DNA of 64,000 nt from positions 68,460,960 through 68,524,959 of the forward strand of contig NC_041409.2 in NCBI RefSeq assembly GCF_900747795.2. The letters are read 5' to 3'. This document shows positions 13,408-25,133 of this stretch, in pieces (position 1 is the stretch's first letter; each line of letters begins with the position of its first letter). The position numbers and the translations under genes are program-made. The notes under the pieces were generated by a model. It made no database searches, was not told the DNA's origin, and was given only the letters and a program-made list of their open reading frames with translations. The DNA comes from Erpetoichthys calabaricus. Taxonomy: Eukaryota; Chordata; Cladistia; Polypteriformes; Polypteridae.

Positions 13408-13590
13408 CTCTTTCAGGGCTGATTTCGACTTTTGTAGAAATTCAGGGGTAGAGGACGGTAATTGGTTGTAAACTGTGAACAAAACTCACTCTTACTTTTT
13501 AGTTCAACTCGCTTTGCTTGAAGGAAAGTTACATAGCTTTGTGATTTGACCTCAATTCCCTGCGTGCTGTCTTTATCACCCCTCAGTTTC
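13408..13590 (+). mobile_element. piggyBac-like 5' end fragment
   Basis: TTAA at 13404-13407 is followed by CTCTTTCAGGGCTGATT, then CGACTTTTGTAGAAATTCAG, matching the 5' end of the piggyBac derivative at 58677. Similarity continues to about 13580 (TTGACCTCAATTCCCT). The matching right end was not found, so the true extent may be larger. Confidence 0.6.
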
Positions 13591-14504
13591 TCTCCCACTC
13601 CCAGGTCCAGTCTGCCAGCTTTCAATATCTTTAGTTCAAGTAAACTTTTTTGATGTACCATCATTTTTAGAACAGTTCTAAAAATTGTCTTGATTGATGC
13701 AGATGAATAAATATTGAAGAAGAAAGATGAACCTTAAAAATTATTAATACTTAAAATAAACATATCTAATATTTAATTTTAGTGTTTGTTCATATTACAC
13801 AACAGTTTGTTTACAAAATAAATGCTGGAGAAGGCTAAACACAGGAGCAAAATGGTGTAGCCATGTAAGAAGCGAAGATTTCACATTAAGAAGTTATTTT
13901 CCGAATTTTTGACCTTAAGTCCTATGTAACTTGTAACCTATTTTTCTACTTGTCTTAATCTAAATTCATATGTAACCGTATAATTTTTGCAAATTTATGT
14001 GTATGGACATTTAGGCTTTTTACTTTTTATTCCATACAAATCCACACCACTGTTCTTATATTATAAAAAATCCATTAAAAAAGCAGTTGGCTTTAGTAAG
14101 TGTAAGAGTGCCTAGTTAAGTGTTCAGTACTTAATAATTTAAGATTAAAAAATGTGGTACTTGAAAACATTTCAATTCATCAAGTGTATATACATGTCTC
14201 AATAGTCTGCTGTGGTTAAGCATTTGCTTTGATTAATAGATCTATTATTATCCAAAATCAAGTTGCATGACTACTGTTACCAGTAAACTAAATCTAAGAA
14301 AATGCTTCACTTTGCAGCATAAGGTTTATATTAGTCAGGGGACTCTAACTAGATAGTACAACATTTTGGGGGGCTTTGGCTTAAAAAAGTTTGAGAACCC
14401 CTGTACTATGGTTATGTATTAGAGCTCTGCATGTAAAAGGCCTTAGGTTGGTGTTTACTATATACAGTAAAGGCTCTGTTATAAATAATAGTTGTTTGTC
14501 TTCC

Positions 14505-15066
14505 AATCTTCTTCTTCTTCCTCTTTCGGCTGCTCCCGTTAGGGGTTGCCACAGCGGATCATCTTCTTCCATATCTTTCTGTCCTCTGCATCTTGTTCTG
14601 TTACACCCATCACCTGCATGTCCTCTCTCACCACATCCATAAACCTTCGCTTAGGCCTTCCTTTTTTCCTCTTCCCTGGCAGCTCTATCTTTAATGTCCT
14701 TTTCCCAATATACTCAGCATCTCTCCTCTGCACATGTCCAAACCAACGCAATCTCGCCTCTCTGACTTTGTCTCCCAACCATCCAACTTGAGCTGACCCT
14801 CTAATGTCCTCATTTCTAATCCTGTCCATCCTCGTCATACCCAATGCAAATCTTAGCATCTTTAACTTTGCCACCTCCAGCTCTGTCTCCTGCTTTCTGG
14901 TCAGTGCCACCGTCTCCAACCCATATAACATAGCTGGTCTCACTACTGTCCCGTAGACCTTCCCTTTCACTCTTGCTGATATCTGTCTGTCACAAATCAC
15001 TCCTGACACTCTTCTCCACCCACTCCACCCTGCCAGCACTCTCTTTTTCACCTCCCTTCCAATATG
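14505..15066 (-). pseudogene. RTE-like LINE, 5'-truncated: C-terminus of reverse transcriptase ORF
   Basis: The frame at 15087-14539 encodes YGLETVALTRKQETELEVAK, then RLRWFGHVQRRDAEY and GRPKRRFMDVVREDMQVMG, the C-terminal segment of endonuclease/reverse-transcriptase LINEs often annotated as craniofacial development protein 2-like. It ends CGGATC...CAACCCCTAACGGGAGC and a GAA-rich tail (about 14505-14522). It is the same family as 27595-28146 in the opposite orientation. The clade (RTE or RTEX) is inferred from memory. Confidence 0.8.
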
Positions 15067-18000
15067 TTGGGATATAGTGTTGTGCAAAGCTGGCCTGTGA
15101 AGTGTGCTCGGGCCTCCATCTCAGGCTTCCAATGATGTGTCTCAGGTCATTCAGTGTACACATTTTAAGTCTGAACTGTGCCTTGTGGCAGGCTGGTGTC
15201 ATTCATATGCACTAAGTGTACTTCACCAAACCTTTTATGTTCAAATTTAGACATCATGATAATGATGAAAGGTTGGGCAGGTGGATATGTTGCTTCTGCA
15301 TATTAGGTTCAGAGAGGTATGCAGCTGTGAAAATTCTCTTGTGGTGTCCTTATAAATTTCTCTGAGAAACAAGGTGGCCATGTGTCTGCCTCAAATTTGT
15401 CTTCCTTTGCAGCAGTCGAGCTTCCAAGTTTGTGTCTGACTGGAGTTTCCATTATTTTTTGAATATATAGTCTGTGTTTAACACATTCTCATGTGATGCC
15501 CGTGAGCCTGCAAAACGATTTAGAAATACAGGAAACAAGTGGCCCCTACCCTCACCACTGCATCTCAACAGCACTGGGCACATCTATAGCCATTTGTATA
15601 CCACCCTCAGTCTCATCCGAGTGCCAGGTGATGTTGATCCACGTATCCTGTGAATGTGCTTAAATATGTCTGCAGTTGGACTGTGTATTTTAATGCCACC
15701 TCCTCACCACCACACACATCGGCCTGGCAGACATTGCTAAGGCAAGCCATCCCTGCACTGTGAGTGTTCATCCTCTTTCGTTCTTGTGTCTTCCTACTAC
15801 TCCATACACTAGTAACTTCTCATTGTGACCTGTATACTGTATGCCAAATAATCCTATTGGAGAGTCCAACTGGCCATGGAGCCCAAAGCCATTGCTAATA
15901 TCACTTATGCTATGAAATGGCCATGTCTGTAGACTTATTTCAGATCACCACCTCTCTTTGTTGAGCCTGACATCTTCCTGATGCTCTGTGTTCCCTTTAC
16001 TTTGCAGTCATCTGCTCAACTGATGATGTTGGTCTTTATGCTGAATGTAGCCTCACTTCTGACTCATCTCCTGTCTGCCTAAATAATTTTGGCTAAAAAA
16101 TCTTTCTAATGATCTGCATTCTACGTGTGGTCTACCTTAAGATTTCCACCCTGTACTGCAGCTTGATTTCCCTCCTTTGTGACTGCTGAGCCCTGTGTTG
16201 CCTGGAAATTTTAAAATCTGCCATCACTGGCATTCTGATTTGGCATCTTTACTCTAAGTACTACTTCAAGTAATTGCCACTACTCTGGCATAATGCCATT
16301 TTCTCTCTGGCCTTCTTACAATCCGGGAAGTACTCTGTCACTTGTTATGTCCCAGCATTACTCTGGGTTGCCAGTTTAGCATCTCTGGGCTGTGCATATT
16401 GTGACACAGGCCTTTAATTCCTTCACAATGACCACACTGGGGTCTCACTCCTGCTTTGGCAGTGACACCTCAAAACAAAGACTGTGTCCACTGTGTCTGT
16501 ACCTACTCAGTGCCCCCCTCAGCTTTGGATCTGTAACCTACAGTGCTGGACATTAGACAGTCAGCTATGGCGTCCAGCCTGTTTTAGTGTTCTGTTATTC
16601 GAATGGATCAGTTGTTGCTGCTGGAGTAGAACAGTAACAGACTAAAGTGGAGGTATGTCGCTCCCTCTGGTTCCTCAGCAGACCCAGAACATCACCACCA
16701 TGACTGGCTGAGCTGATCAGTGCAGGAGCTCAAAGCTCAGTGCTGGGTAGATTTGGGGTCACTCATCAATGCATGAATCTGGAATTTCTGGGCTTTATTT
16801 AGGAATCAGAGTTCAGTCTGACAATCTTTTTTTATGATGCTCTTAGGAAGTTCCAGAGTTTATTGGCCTTTCTTTCCACTTTACAACATGTTTGGCTTCT
16901 GACCTCTACCTTGCCAGCACCATTACACCACTTCAGATATTTCTGCCAATCTTGATGCTGCCACTGGTATAAGCAATAACGTTTTACCCCACCTGCAGTC
17001 TGCCTGGCAGTACCAATGGTACAGGTTTCTGTTCTCAGGGGTTTTCTAGACTCTGAGACTCCCCTTGATATTTAACAGAAAATGCCAATGTTAATGTGAT
17101 ACCAAAACTGCTCCTTTCACTCTTACTAACTGAAAATGTGGTCAGGCAGATGGGAAGTACCAGCTTGACGTCAGGAGCCACTCACAGACATGGAAGACTA
17201 CACTTGTCGAAATGTACCGTCTTGTGATAAGTAAGAGCGTCCCAAAATACAAGTGCACAATGAGTAGACATTCATTCCAATCCACTGAACATATCGTTCA
17301 ATCATGAACTGCCCAGATCACCAAGATAATGAAAACTAGGGAGACAGAGCATTTTTCTGTAAGTGTGACATTAATGATATGAGACCTCTTCAGAGGGGCC
17401 AAAAGGAGCAATAGCAGTTTAAAAGGAGAACAGGATTAGGACAGCTTGAGATCAACCGCCAGCCTGTTTGCCTTCTACGTGGAGCAGGGTCATCCCTGAG
17501 CTTTCACAGGGAAATCTATTCATTCATGTTGTAAAACCACAGTCACAATTTTACATGACTGGAACAGTGTGCACACACAGACCCACTCAGTCATATCTTT
17601 GGGACTTGGGACGAAACCCATGCAGTGATTAAGCTTGGCACCAAACCCAGCTTCAGCAGTGTCCCCTCAGCAAATTTTCCAGCATCCACCTGCTGGATCC
17701 ACATTAATACTTGAGTTCAAAGACCAAGTGCCTGTGGAACAGTTGTCAAGAACTCCTAGCCATTTTAAATGAGGGAGCTTTGCAGAGGCAGACAAACTCA
17801 ACCGCTGTACATCAGCTTCAGGTCGTTCGGAGGATTCCTGACCCTGATTGAATTGTGGGGCTACTGGAGTGCTATGACTGCAAACTATTTTCCTACATCT
17901 AGTTGAGGACAGAGTTGGAAGCTCAGCTGGGATGAAGGACCACCATCAGGTAGTCAATAAAGATGAAGAGCAAACTGAGGGAGAAAAAAGTGAGCACCTT

Positions 18001-18945
18001 TGGGTAATTTTAGATGAGGACAAAAGAGCATTAGGTGCAAGGAAGAAGTGAGATGAGGAAACCAACACACCACAGCAGACAACTACACTGGATCAGTCAG
18101 GGTCTCAAAACCAGCCCAAGCATCCTTCAATGAGTGAGGTGACGAAGTTGACCCACTCGGCCCATTATTCATTCTAATTTTCTTAAAATTTGTGATGAGT
18201 ACATGGCTCGCTGCTTGCTATGAGCCTATGATATAAACTCTTATCTAAACTGTTGCCAAACTTAATCTGTACATTGTTGTTTAGACACAACTTAAAATTT
18301 GATGACATCCTTAGAAATAAAATTTTATGAAAAATAAAAATTTAGTAACACGGCTTACACGTTATTAGAGTACATGTCAAATGTCAATGTCATGTCCAAG
18401 TGCCAGTACCCTAGTAGGCTAGTAGCTGCTCATTTACAATAGAATAAATTGTAACCGAGGTTATAATGAAAACCTCACATAATTGAAATGTTCCATTAAC
18501 TTAACGGTAAACTATAAATGTTCCGTCCTAATATGAAAAATTCCTATCCTGTGCTTTATAACTTTATTTCATTATACTAATAATCACAGCAGAAAACCAC
18601 TAATTATCGCTCATGCCGACGACCAGAGAACAGTAAAATGCATTATACATAATCTAAACTTATTATTAGTACTAAATATTAAATACTAGATATGAGATGA
18701 AATAAATTGTAATAATGTATGTGCTAACTGAAATGTAGCGGTATCGAAACAGAAATCGGCAAATCGCAGTTTTGACCAAAATTTTCGCTGCAACGTTGTG
18801 TACTGACAACTAAAACAACACGATGATGTAATACGGTATATTATATAGGACTGTATAAATCGCAATACCGGACAGATAATGTTTAGTAGTTTAGAAAATT
18901 AATTTTAATGTCAAACAGTAACCAGTACATAAAATTTATTTCATG
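15067..18945. other. No recognised feature
   Basis: Nearly 4 kb with almost no open frames over 60 codons. I see no exon, transposon end or RNA gene. Confidence 0.45.
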
Positions 18946-19190
18946 GAACGGGCGGCCCATGACCAGACCAGAGTCTGCGGCACACCAGGCATTGCCCAAA
19001 TGCCCTAATGGCCAGTCCGCCCCTGGGGTCAGAACAAATCACCGTTAAAATAGCCTCTGTGTCTTTGGTATATGGGAAGAAACACATGAGGACGCAGTAA
19101 AAACAAGCAAACTCCACACACACTAACAAAGCAGAGAACTGCTGTTGTCACACAGCATCACCAGCCACTGGACCACAATGCTGCCCTGAA
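18946..19190 (-). repeat. Unassigned GC-rich repeat fragment and old SINE-like piece
   Basis: 18946-19026 is a GC-rich island (GGGCGGCCCATGACC, ATGCCCTAATGGCC) of the kind found at ends of dispersed repeats. The following GCAAACTCCACACACACTAA and a terminal CACTGGACCACAATGC resemble a decayed reverse-strand SINE. Confidence 0.3.
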
Positions 19191-20340
19191 CAGGAAATCT
19201 TAAGTGACAGAAGAAGGCAGTTCAGAGAACGTAATGGAGCATGCTGCTCAGAACATTTAACTGAAGGCTTGCCAGCCCTGGCCTGTGGTCACAATTTTAA
19301 ACTTAGATTCTGATTTCCAAGAGGATGTTGTCGTCATATGCAGGTGCTCTAGGTGGGCGGAGGCTCAATGAGGTCAGGGGTTTGTTGGAGGAAGTGAAAA
19401 AAAAACCAGTTGAGCTACGCTCTGCAACAGTCACGACAGAAGTGAACTGTTAGAGGTGGAGCACTTCCTCAAAAAGAGGCCAGCTTCTGCAAAGCTGAAC
19501 AAGCTGCTGGATTGTATCACAGCCGTGTGTGTGTGTGTGTGGGGTGCATCACATGCAGGGCAGCGCCACCCGAAGGAGTTCTTAAGATCTGCACCTCTAT
19601 TATCACTTGCTGGACACATGCAGAGGCTGCAAAACTCCTCTTCCTCCATTCATCACTGCTTGTCCCCTGGAATGGAGTCTGTGTTGTTAATAAACTTTGT
19701 CCATGTCATTAAGCGTGGGAGGTGTGATTTGAAAATCATCAAAGAATGCTTCTGGTTTTGTCATGCCAGGGGTGAGACATACGGCAGAGTTACCGTTTGC
19801 TGAATGAAGTGTAGGTGAGGGTTTGAACCGGTACAGGATTGAAAAGCACAAGAAGAAGGTGGCACACCGGGGACAGGACCTTATGCTGTCACTTCTTTCT
19901 GCTTTTACTATTTGTGAGAGTGAAACTCCCTCAGTCTGAACCTTGTAGCAGGGATGCTTTAATTAATGGAGGAAAGCCAGGTAAATTCGGTTTCATTATA
20001 CCTACAAAGACTGAATTCAAATCAATGTAATGGGGCAGAGGGAATTACACATTTGGAGCGGATTTCTGTTTTTCCATTTCATGGACAAACGTTAAGGCAT
20101 ATAAACAAATTTACTACTTACGGTGACTGGGAGGGGTTCTTTTGATAACATATTTATAGTATGTCCCTTAGTGGGACCAAGGGTCACATGGTTTTGAGCA
20201 GCAATAGGAGAGGAAGTGTTCCCTTTTGCATTCTTTTCAACTCTCAAAATGCTGTGTGGTCTGAGGATTAAGGTGTCAAGTATGGCTGCTCACTACCTGT
20301 GCATCCATTCATTATCTAAACCTTACAGTCTATTTCAGGG
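19191..20340. other. No recognised gene
   Basis: Contains a short GT microsatellite at 19523-19542 and an old SINE fragment near 20302-20350 (CATCCATTCATTATCTAAAC). Overlapping open frames have no recognisable domain. Confidence 0.4.
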
Positions 20341-20357
20341 TCCCGGGAGACAATAGA

Positions 20358-21090
20358 ACATTAGAACAATATAGACAGTTCTGGGCATTCAGTCCAACAA
20401 AGCTTGTCATTCATATCCACTCAACTCCTCCAAAATAACATTAAGTCGAGTTTTGAATTCCCTAAAGTCCCACTGTCTACCACACTACTTGGTAGTTTAT
20501 TGCATGCTCCAACAGTTCAAACCTTCCTAATATTTGTGCGAAATTTACCCTTAACAAGTTTCCAACTGTGTCCCCGTGTTCTTGATGAACTCATTTTAAA
20601 GTCACAGTCTCAATCCACCGTGCTAATTTCTTTCATAATTTTAAACACTTCAGTCATTTCTCCTCTTAATCTTCTTTTGCTTAAACTGAAAAGGCTCAGC
20701 TCTTTTAATTGTTCTTCATAATTCATTCCTTGTAGCCCTGGAATCAGCCCAGTTGCTCTTCTCTGGACCTTTTCTAGCGCTGCTATGTCCTTTTTTGTAG
20801 CCTGGAGACCAAAATTGCACACAGTACTCCAGATGAGGCCTCACCAGTGTGTTATAAAGTTTGAGCAGAACCTCCTTGGACTTGTGCTCCACAAATCAGG
20901 GTGCTATATAACCTGACATTTGGTTAGCCTTCTTAATGTCTTCTAAACACTGTCTGGCAGTTGATAGTGTCCACTACGACTCCTAAGTTCTTCTCATAAG
21001 GTGTATTGACGATTTTCAGACCTCCCATTGTGTATTCAAACCTAACTTCCTACATGTAATACTTTATATTTACTTAACTTGCAGTTAAAG
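20358..21090 (-). pseudogene. CR1-like LINE 3' region
   Basis: The minus-strand frame at 20822-20610 reads [20 protein letters not shown], then [20 protein letters not shown] and LSLFSLSKRRLRGEM, the C-terminus of CR1-like reverse transcriptases (family form: [18 protein letters not shown]). A 3' UTR follows to about 20358. It is homologous to the copies at 50195-50530 and 50690-51605. It is 5'-truncated, as LINE copies usually are. Confidence 0.8.
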
Positions 21091-21104
21091 GGCGTTAAAG
21101 GGCC

Positions 21105-21306
21105 TCCCCTCAGCCCGCTGCGTGTCTCTCAGATTCACACAAATAAATCAGTACCGCAAGTGAACTACGATACTTAGCACGATGAGAAAAGTTGCAAAAT
21201 CAACCAGAATGTTCGAGCAAGTTATAGAAAAAAAACAGATCTAAATCCGTTCAGTAGTTCTCTCGTGAAAAGCGGAAAGACAGACACTGGATTTTATATA
21301 TATAGC
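21105..21306 (+). repeat. Dispersed repeat 3' fragment, unassigned
   Basis: The end CAGTAGTTCTCTCGTGAAAA, then GCGGAAAGACAGACACTGG and a TATATATAG tail has the look of a retroposed 3' terminus. A matching head (TAGCTGTGTAAGCCCGTGCT) occurs at 23914. Family not determined. Confidence 0.35.
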
Positions 21307-21419
21307 AATGAGGTGTACTTTACAGAACATACTGTATTTACAACACATAGAGGAGATCTTCAGTAGTAATGTACATAAAAAAGGGTCTTCTCATGTCAAA
21401 ATGATCCGTATTCATTTAA

Positions 21420-22290
21420 AGCAGGGGTGTGCAGCGTCGGTCCTGGAAGGCCGCAGGGGCTGCATGTTTTTCATCCAACCCAGTTGCTGAACTTGAAACC
21501 AATCTTTGCCAGTATCAGACATTATTTAATTTTGTGGCTTGACAGTGTTTTAACTCTGCCATGTCAGCTCATTCGTGTATTGTAGTTTTTTTTTTCCTTT
21601 CCATGGCTATCATCCAAATGATTTAAAGACTGAAACAGACGAGTAATTCTCAGTCCTTCATTTTTTTCTTTTAAGTTTCATTCCATATTTTAAACCACAT
21701 GGATCACAATGAATCCACAGAGGTGTGAATGGAAACAAGTTAGATGGAGAACTGCTGGTGCCTTTGTCGTTTGCATCTTACTTTTAATAAGAGGGCCATT
21801 AATAACAGCTGGTTAAGACTGAAGTAAGCAATTAAGGGTTGAAAATCTTAACAAGTGAGACAACTAGAATGAAGCAGAACAACGTCACTTGAGCAACAAG
21901 TGCTTCACCAGCAACAATTCACTTCTCATGAAGCAGATGGGGTGGAACAAAAACCTGCAGCCACTGTGGCCCTCTGGGACTGACACTGCCCACCATGAAG
22001 TATTACAAAGGCTTGTTCATTGAATGCAGATGACACAGTGGTTAGCACTGCTGCCTAATGGCTCGGAGGACCTGGGATCAACTCCTGGCTGGTCATCATA
22101 TGTGGAGATGTACGTTCTCCCTGTATGTAATGGTGATGGGGGTTATTCACTGATGAAAACTTACAGTTTAAGTTAATTGGGCCATTGAGAGTTGAGCCAC
22201 AGTAAACGCATCATGGGTAGGGCTGGTTCTTAATTGTAACCAGTCATGCCAGTACTGAACCAGGCAGTCACAGAAAATAAATGGGTAACT
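21420..22290 (+). repeat. Old SINE-like fragments
   Basis: 22030-22290 contains CACAGTGGTTAGCACTGCTG, then GGGATCAACTCC and ATGTACGTTCTCCCTGTATG, a diverged tRNA-derived SINE head and body of the family seen intact at 32087. The rest of the stretch shows nothing I recognise. Confidence 0.5.
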
Positions 22291-23067
22291 GTCTTTCACA
22301 TATGATGGCTATTGCAAAATTATTGATGCATTTTTATTATAAATCATTTCTGGTCTTAGAATGTTGGTCTTGGCACAGCATGTAAATCTATGGTTTTACA
22401 CCCTTTGAACCTTGTTCATGCTTGTAATTTAAGTGCTGTTGATGTACCATTCTTCAAGCGTGGTGGTAGTCAACTGTTAGACTTATTTATTGGTATCTGA
22501 GAAAAAAAAGAGACTTTCATCATGAATTAGCGGGGAGAGCAAGGGGATGATGAGGTTAACTGCAACATGGCCAAAGTGCTCAACAGATCTTTGTAAATGT
22601 CTATACAGTTGCAGTCTGCACAGACAGACATCCACATCGAGGTGGTTAGCAGCTTGAGAATGGTGGAAGGAATTGCGTATGCAACTGGAATTTGTGGGAG
22701 CAACTCCCATGACAAGTGACCAGCTCAGAGAGGCAGTGCAAACACACACTGCCATCAACTGGCTGGATTACTCTGTGCTGGAAACAAAGAGGGGAGTCTA
22801 TGGAGAGATATTACAGAACTCCTTCTTGGAAGGAGAAATGCAGTTCAGCATCTTGTGGTACAAAGTGCCATGGGGAAGGTCATAGGAAATACAATCTGTG
22901 TTCCTCCGTAACGTAAGCCATTTGATTTTGTTCTTATGACTCGTTCCAGCAACAATTCTGCATACTGTAAGTAATGACTTCATTTTGGAGCGATTCTTAT
23001 CAAAGTGTCACTTCTCTAGCCCTTAGTAGTAGGAATTGGGGGAATTTTTGGATCAACCAAACTTTGT

Positions 23068-23406
23068 CCATCACCCACGCATCCATCTTGTGGCCATGAA
23101 GAACCACGAATGGCTAAACTGGTCTATAGCACAAAATCTTTTGAGTCACTGTACTCTTCTGTTAAGGGGGTGCAGGTCATCACTGTATCACACAGCTTTA
23201 TTTACTGTTTTATTTTCTTTCTTTGTCATCACTTTCAATTGGTCTAAACACCCCCCTCTAAGTTTTGTTCAGAATCCTTGGTCCTTCATCCTGTTGGCTC
23301 CCACCAGAAGCAAACAGATTTAATCTGAAAATAATTTTTAACAGTGCATCTGTACATGACAGCTCACAAACATGACCTTTTAATTTTGGGCAGATTTAAT
23401 TACCGC
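23068..23406. repeat. Local duplication, copy A
   Basis: Diverged partner of 24813-25133: shared order of CATCCATCTTG.GGC, AGTCACT, TTTATTTACTG.TTTATTT, TCTTTCTTTGTCATCACTTT, TTTTTAACAGTGCATCTG, then AAACATGACCTTTTAATTT and GGGCAGA. Roughly three quarters of the bases match by eye. No coding potential is seen. Confidence 0.7.
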
Positions 23407-24812
23407 CTTTCAAAAATCTGGCTCCATTAAGCAGCCTTTTGATCTCTCAGAAGAGTGATGGATTACATCTGGCAGACCAGTGTCCGCAGACCAGCTTCTA
23501 TGTGTGCATGTTGTAAAAAATGATTTTTCCTCCAGAGTCTGAGGCAGGATGCACTCTTCTGCTATTAAGGAGTGCTTTTTACTGCGTGCCAGTGGCACAT
23601 TCATGGCAGTCAGTTTCCTCACGCTTTAATTTTGCTCTCATCTCCTGGCCTGTAAGGAATCGGGATCCATTGACAGATCATTTAGCTCTCTCTGCAGCCA
23701 CTGGACAGGTCAGCTTCTTTATTAAGAATTAACAAACCAGTGACTAATGTGCAACAGCATTCATAAAGATGTTAGCCTCGCCTTCTGAAGTTCTCTGGGG
23801 ACTTCATGAGGACCACACATTACTGCTTATAAATCTACTTTCTCAGTACAAGATTCACTTTGGTTTAACTAGGCTCTGCATACAATGAATTTTATTAAGG
23901 TAATTATTTATAACTAGCTGTGTAAGCCCGTGCTATAAAAGGCACGGGGTCCTAGAAACTATTGAGATAATCAGAAAAAAATTTAAATGTATCTGGTAAT
24001 TTAAAGGAACTACTCTGGGCATCTCTCTCCTAGGAGGATTTATTTTGCCGACATGCTCACATCGCTTGTGCATTAGTGGCTAAGCGACTTTGTCTTTCTT
24101 CCGAGTTTTCTGTTTCCTCACAGGTAGAGAGAGTCCTTACCCCGAATTCACCTCTCACTTCCAGGCCGGACAGACACACACACTTCCACGCGTAGACGGT
24201 TTATATACATGATATTTGATCGATTCCTATATTCCCACACCCATCACTGACTCATTTTAGTCATCAAGGCCTCAATAATCATTTACGTTACATCAGCGGC
24301 ACCATAAAATTGAAACTAGAGGAATGTGACGCAGTTTTCAAAGATGGCTGTCATTATTTTTGGGCAAGGTCTTTTAGTACAGTAACTTTATCTTCATGGG
24401 TCCAGTCCACTTGTCACCATTTTGTTCTGCAAAGGCATTATAAACAGATGAAGAAGGCAAATATAACAGGTGAGGGGAGTTGGGGCTGCCAAAGGCTTTA
24501 TTCTAAAGGATCATCTGAAAATCTGAATCCACCATCAAGAAAATAACTAGACATGGTCAAGACAAGCACTGTAAAAACTGCAGTTGGCCTACTTTTAGAA
24601 ATTTAAGATTAGATTTATTGTATGTTTATCTAAATACTATGCTTCATCCACTTTATTGTATATATTGTATTACATTTTCACAGTTCCAATGCATTTCGAT
24701 CTCACAGCTTAACTGTATGTATGTGGGAAATGAGAAATCCTCTCGTAGGATCATGGTGGAGGAGATTATACATCTCAATGATCAATCAAACATTTTCCTT
24801 TGACAAGTTTAT
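23407..24812. other. Spacer between the duplicated segments
   Basis: Contains at 23914-23960 a hairpin-like head (GCCCGTGC...GGCACGGG) of an unassigned dispersed repeat, and otherwise nothing recognised. Confidence 0.35.
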
Positions 24813-25133
24813 CACTCGCACGTCCATCTTGCGGCTATAAATGAACACACGTAAGCTGAATAAGCGTTGGTCTACAGCTCAAAATCTAAAGTGTGGCCAC
24901 TTGTGAGTCACTCCATTCTCCTGTCTGTGTCATACTGCTTTATTTACTGCTTTATTTTCTTTCTTTGTCATCACTTTTGATTGGCCTAAACATCGCCTCC
25001 CGTAAGGTCTGCTCAGAATCCATCGCCCATCCTTTATCCACTTGATCTGACAATGATTTTTAACAGTGCATCTGAACAGGACAGCACACAAACATGACCT
25101 TTTAATTTCGGGCAGACTGAATTATCCTGCTTG
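24813..25133. repeat. Local duplication, copy B
   Basis: Partner of 23068-23406, in the same orientation about 1.74 kb downstream. See copy A for the shared blocks. Confidence 0.7.

Larger units (their letters stand above)
11834..14403. mobile_element. hAT-type DNA transposon remnant with nested insertions
   Basis: The left end reads CAGAGGTTTGCAAAC and the right end, read inward, CAGGGGTTCTCAAAC: 12 of 15 positions match and the motif is typical of Charlie-like hAT elements. The flanking 8-mers TACTAGGC (11826-11833) and TACTATGG (14404-14411) match at 6 of 8 positions, fitting the 8-bp duplication of hATs. No transposase is recognisable. The body carries a Helitron (11901-12970) and a piggyBac end (from 13408). 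Confidence 0.7.
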
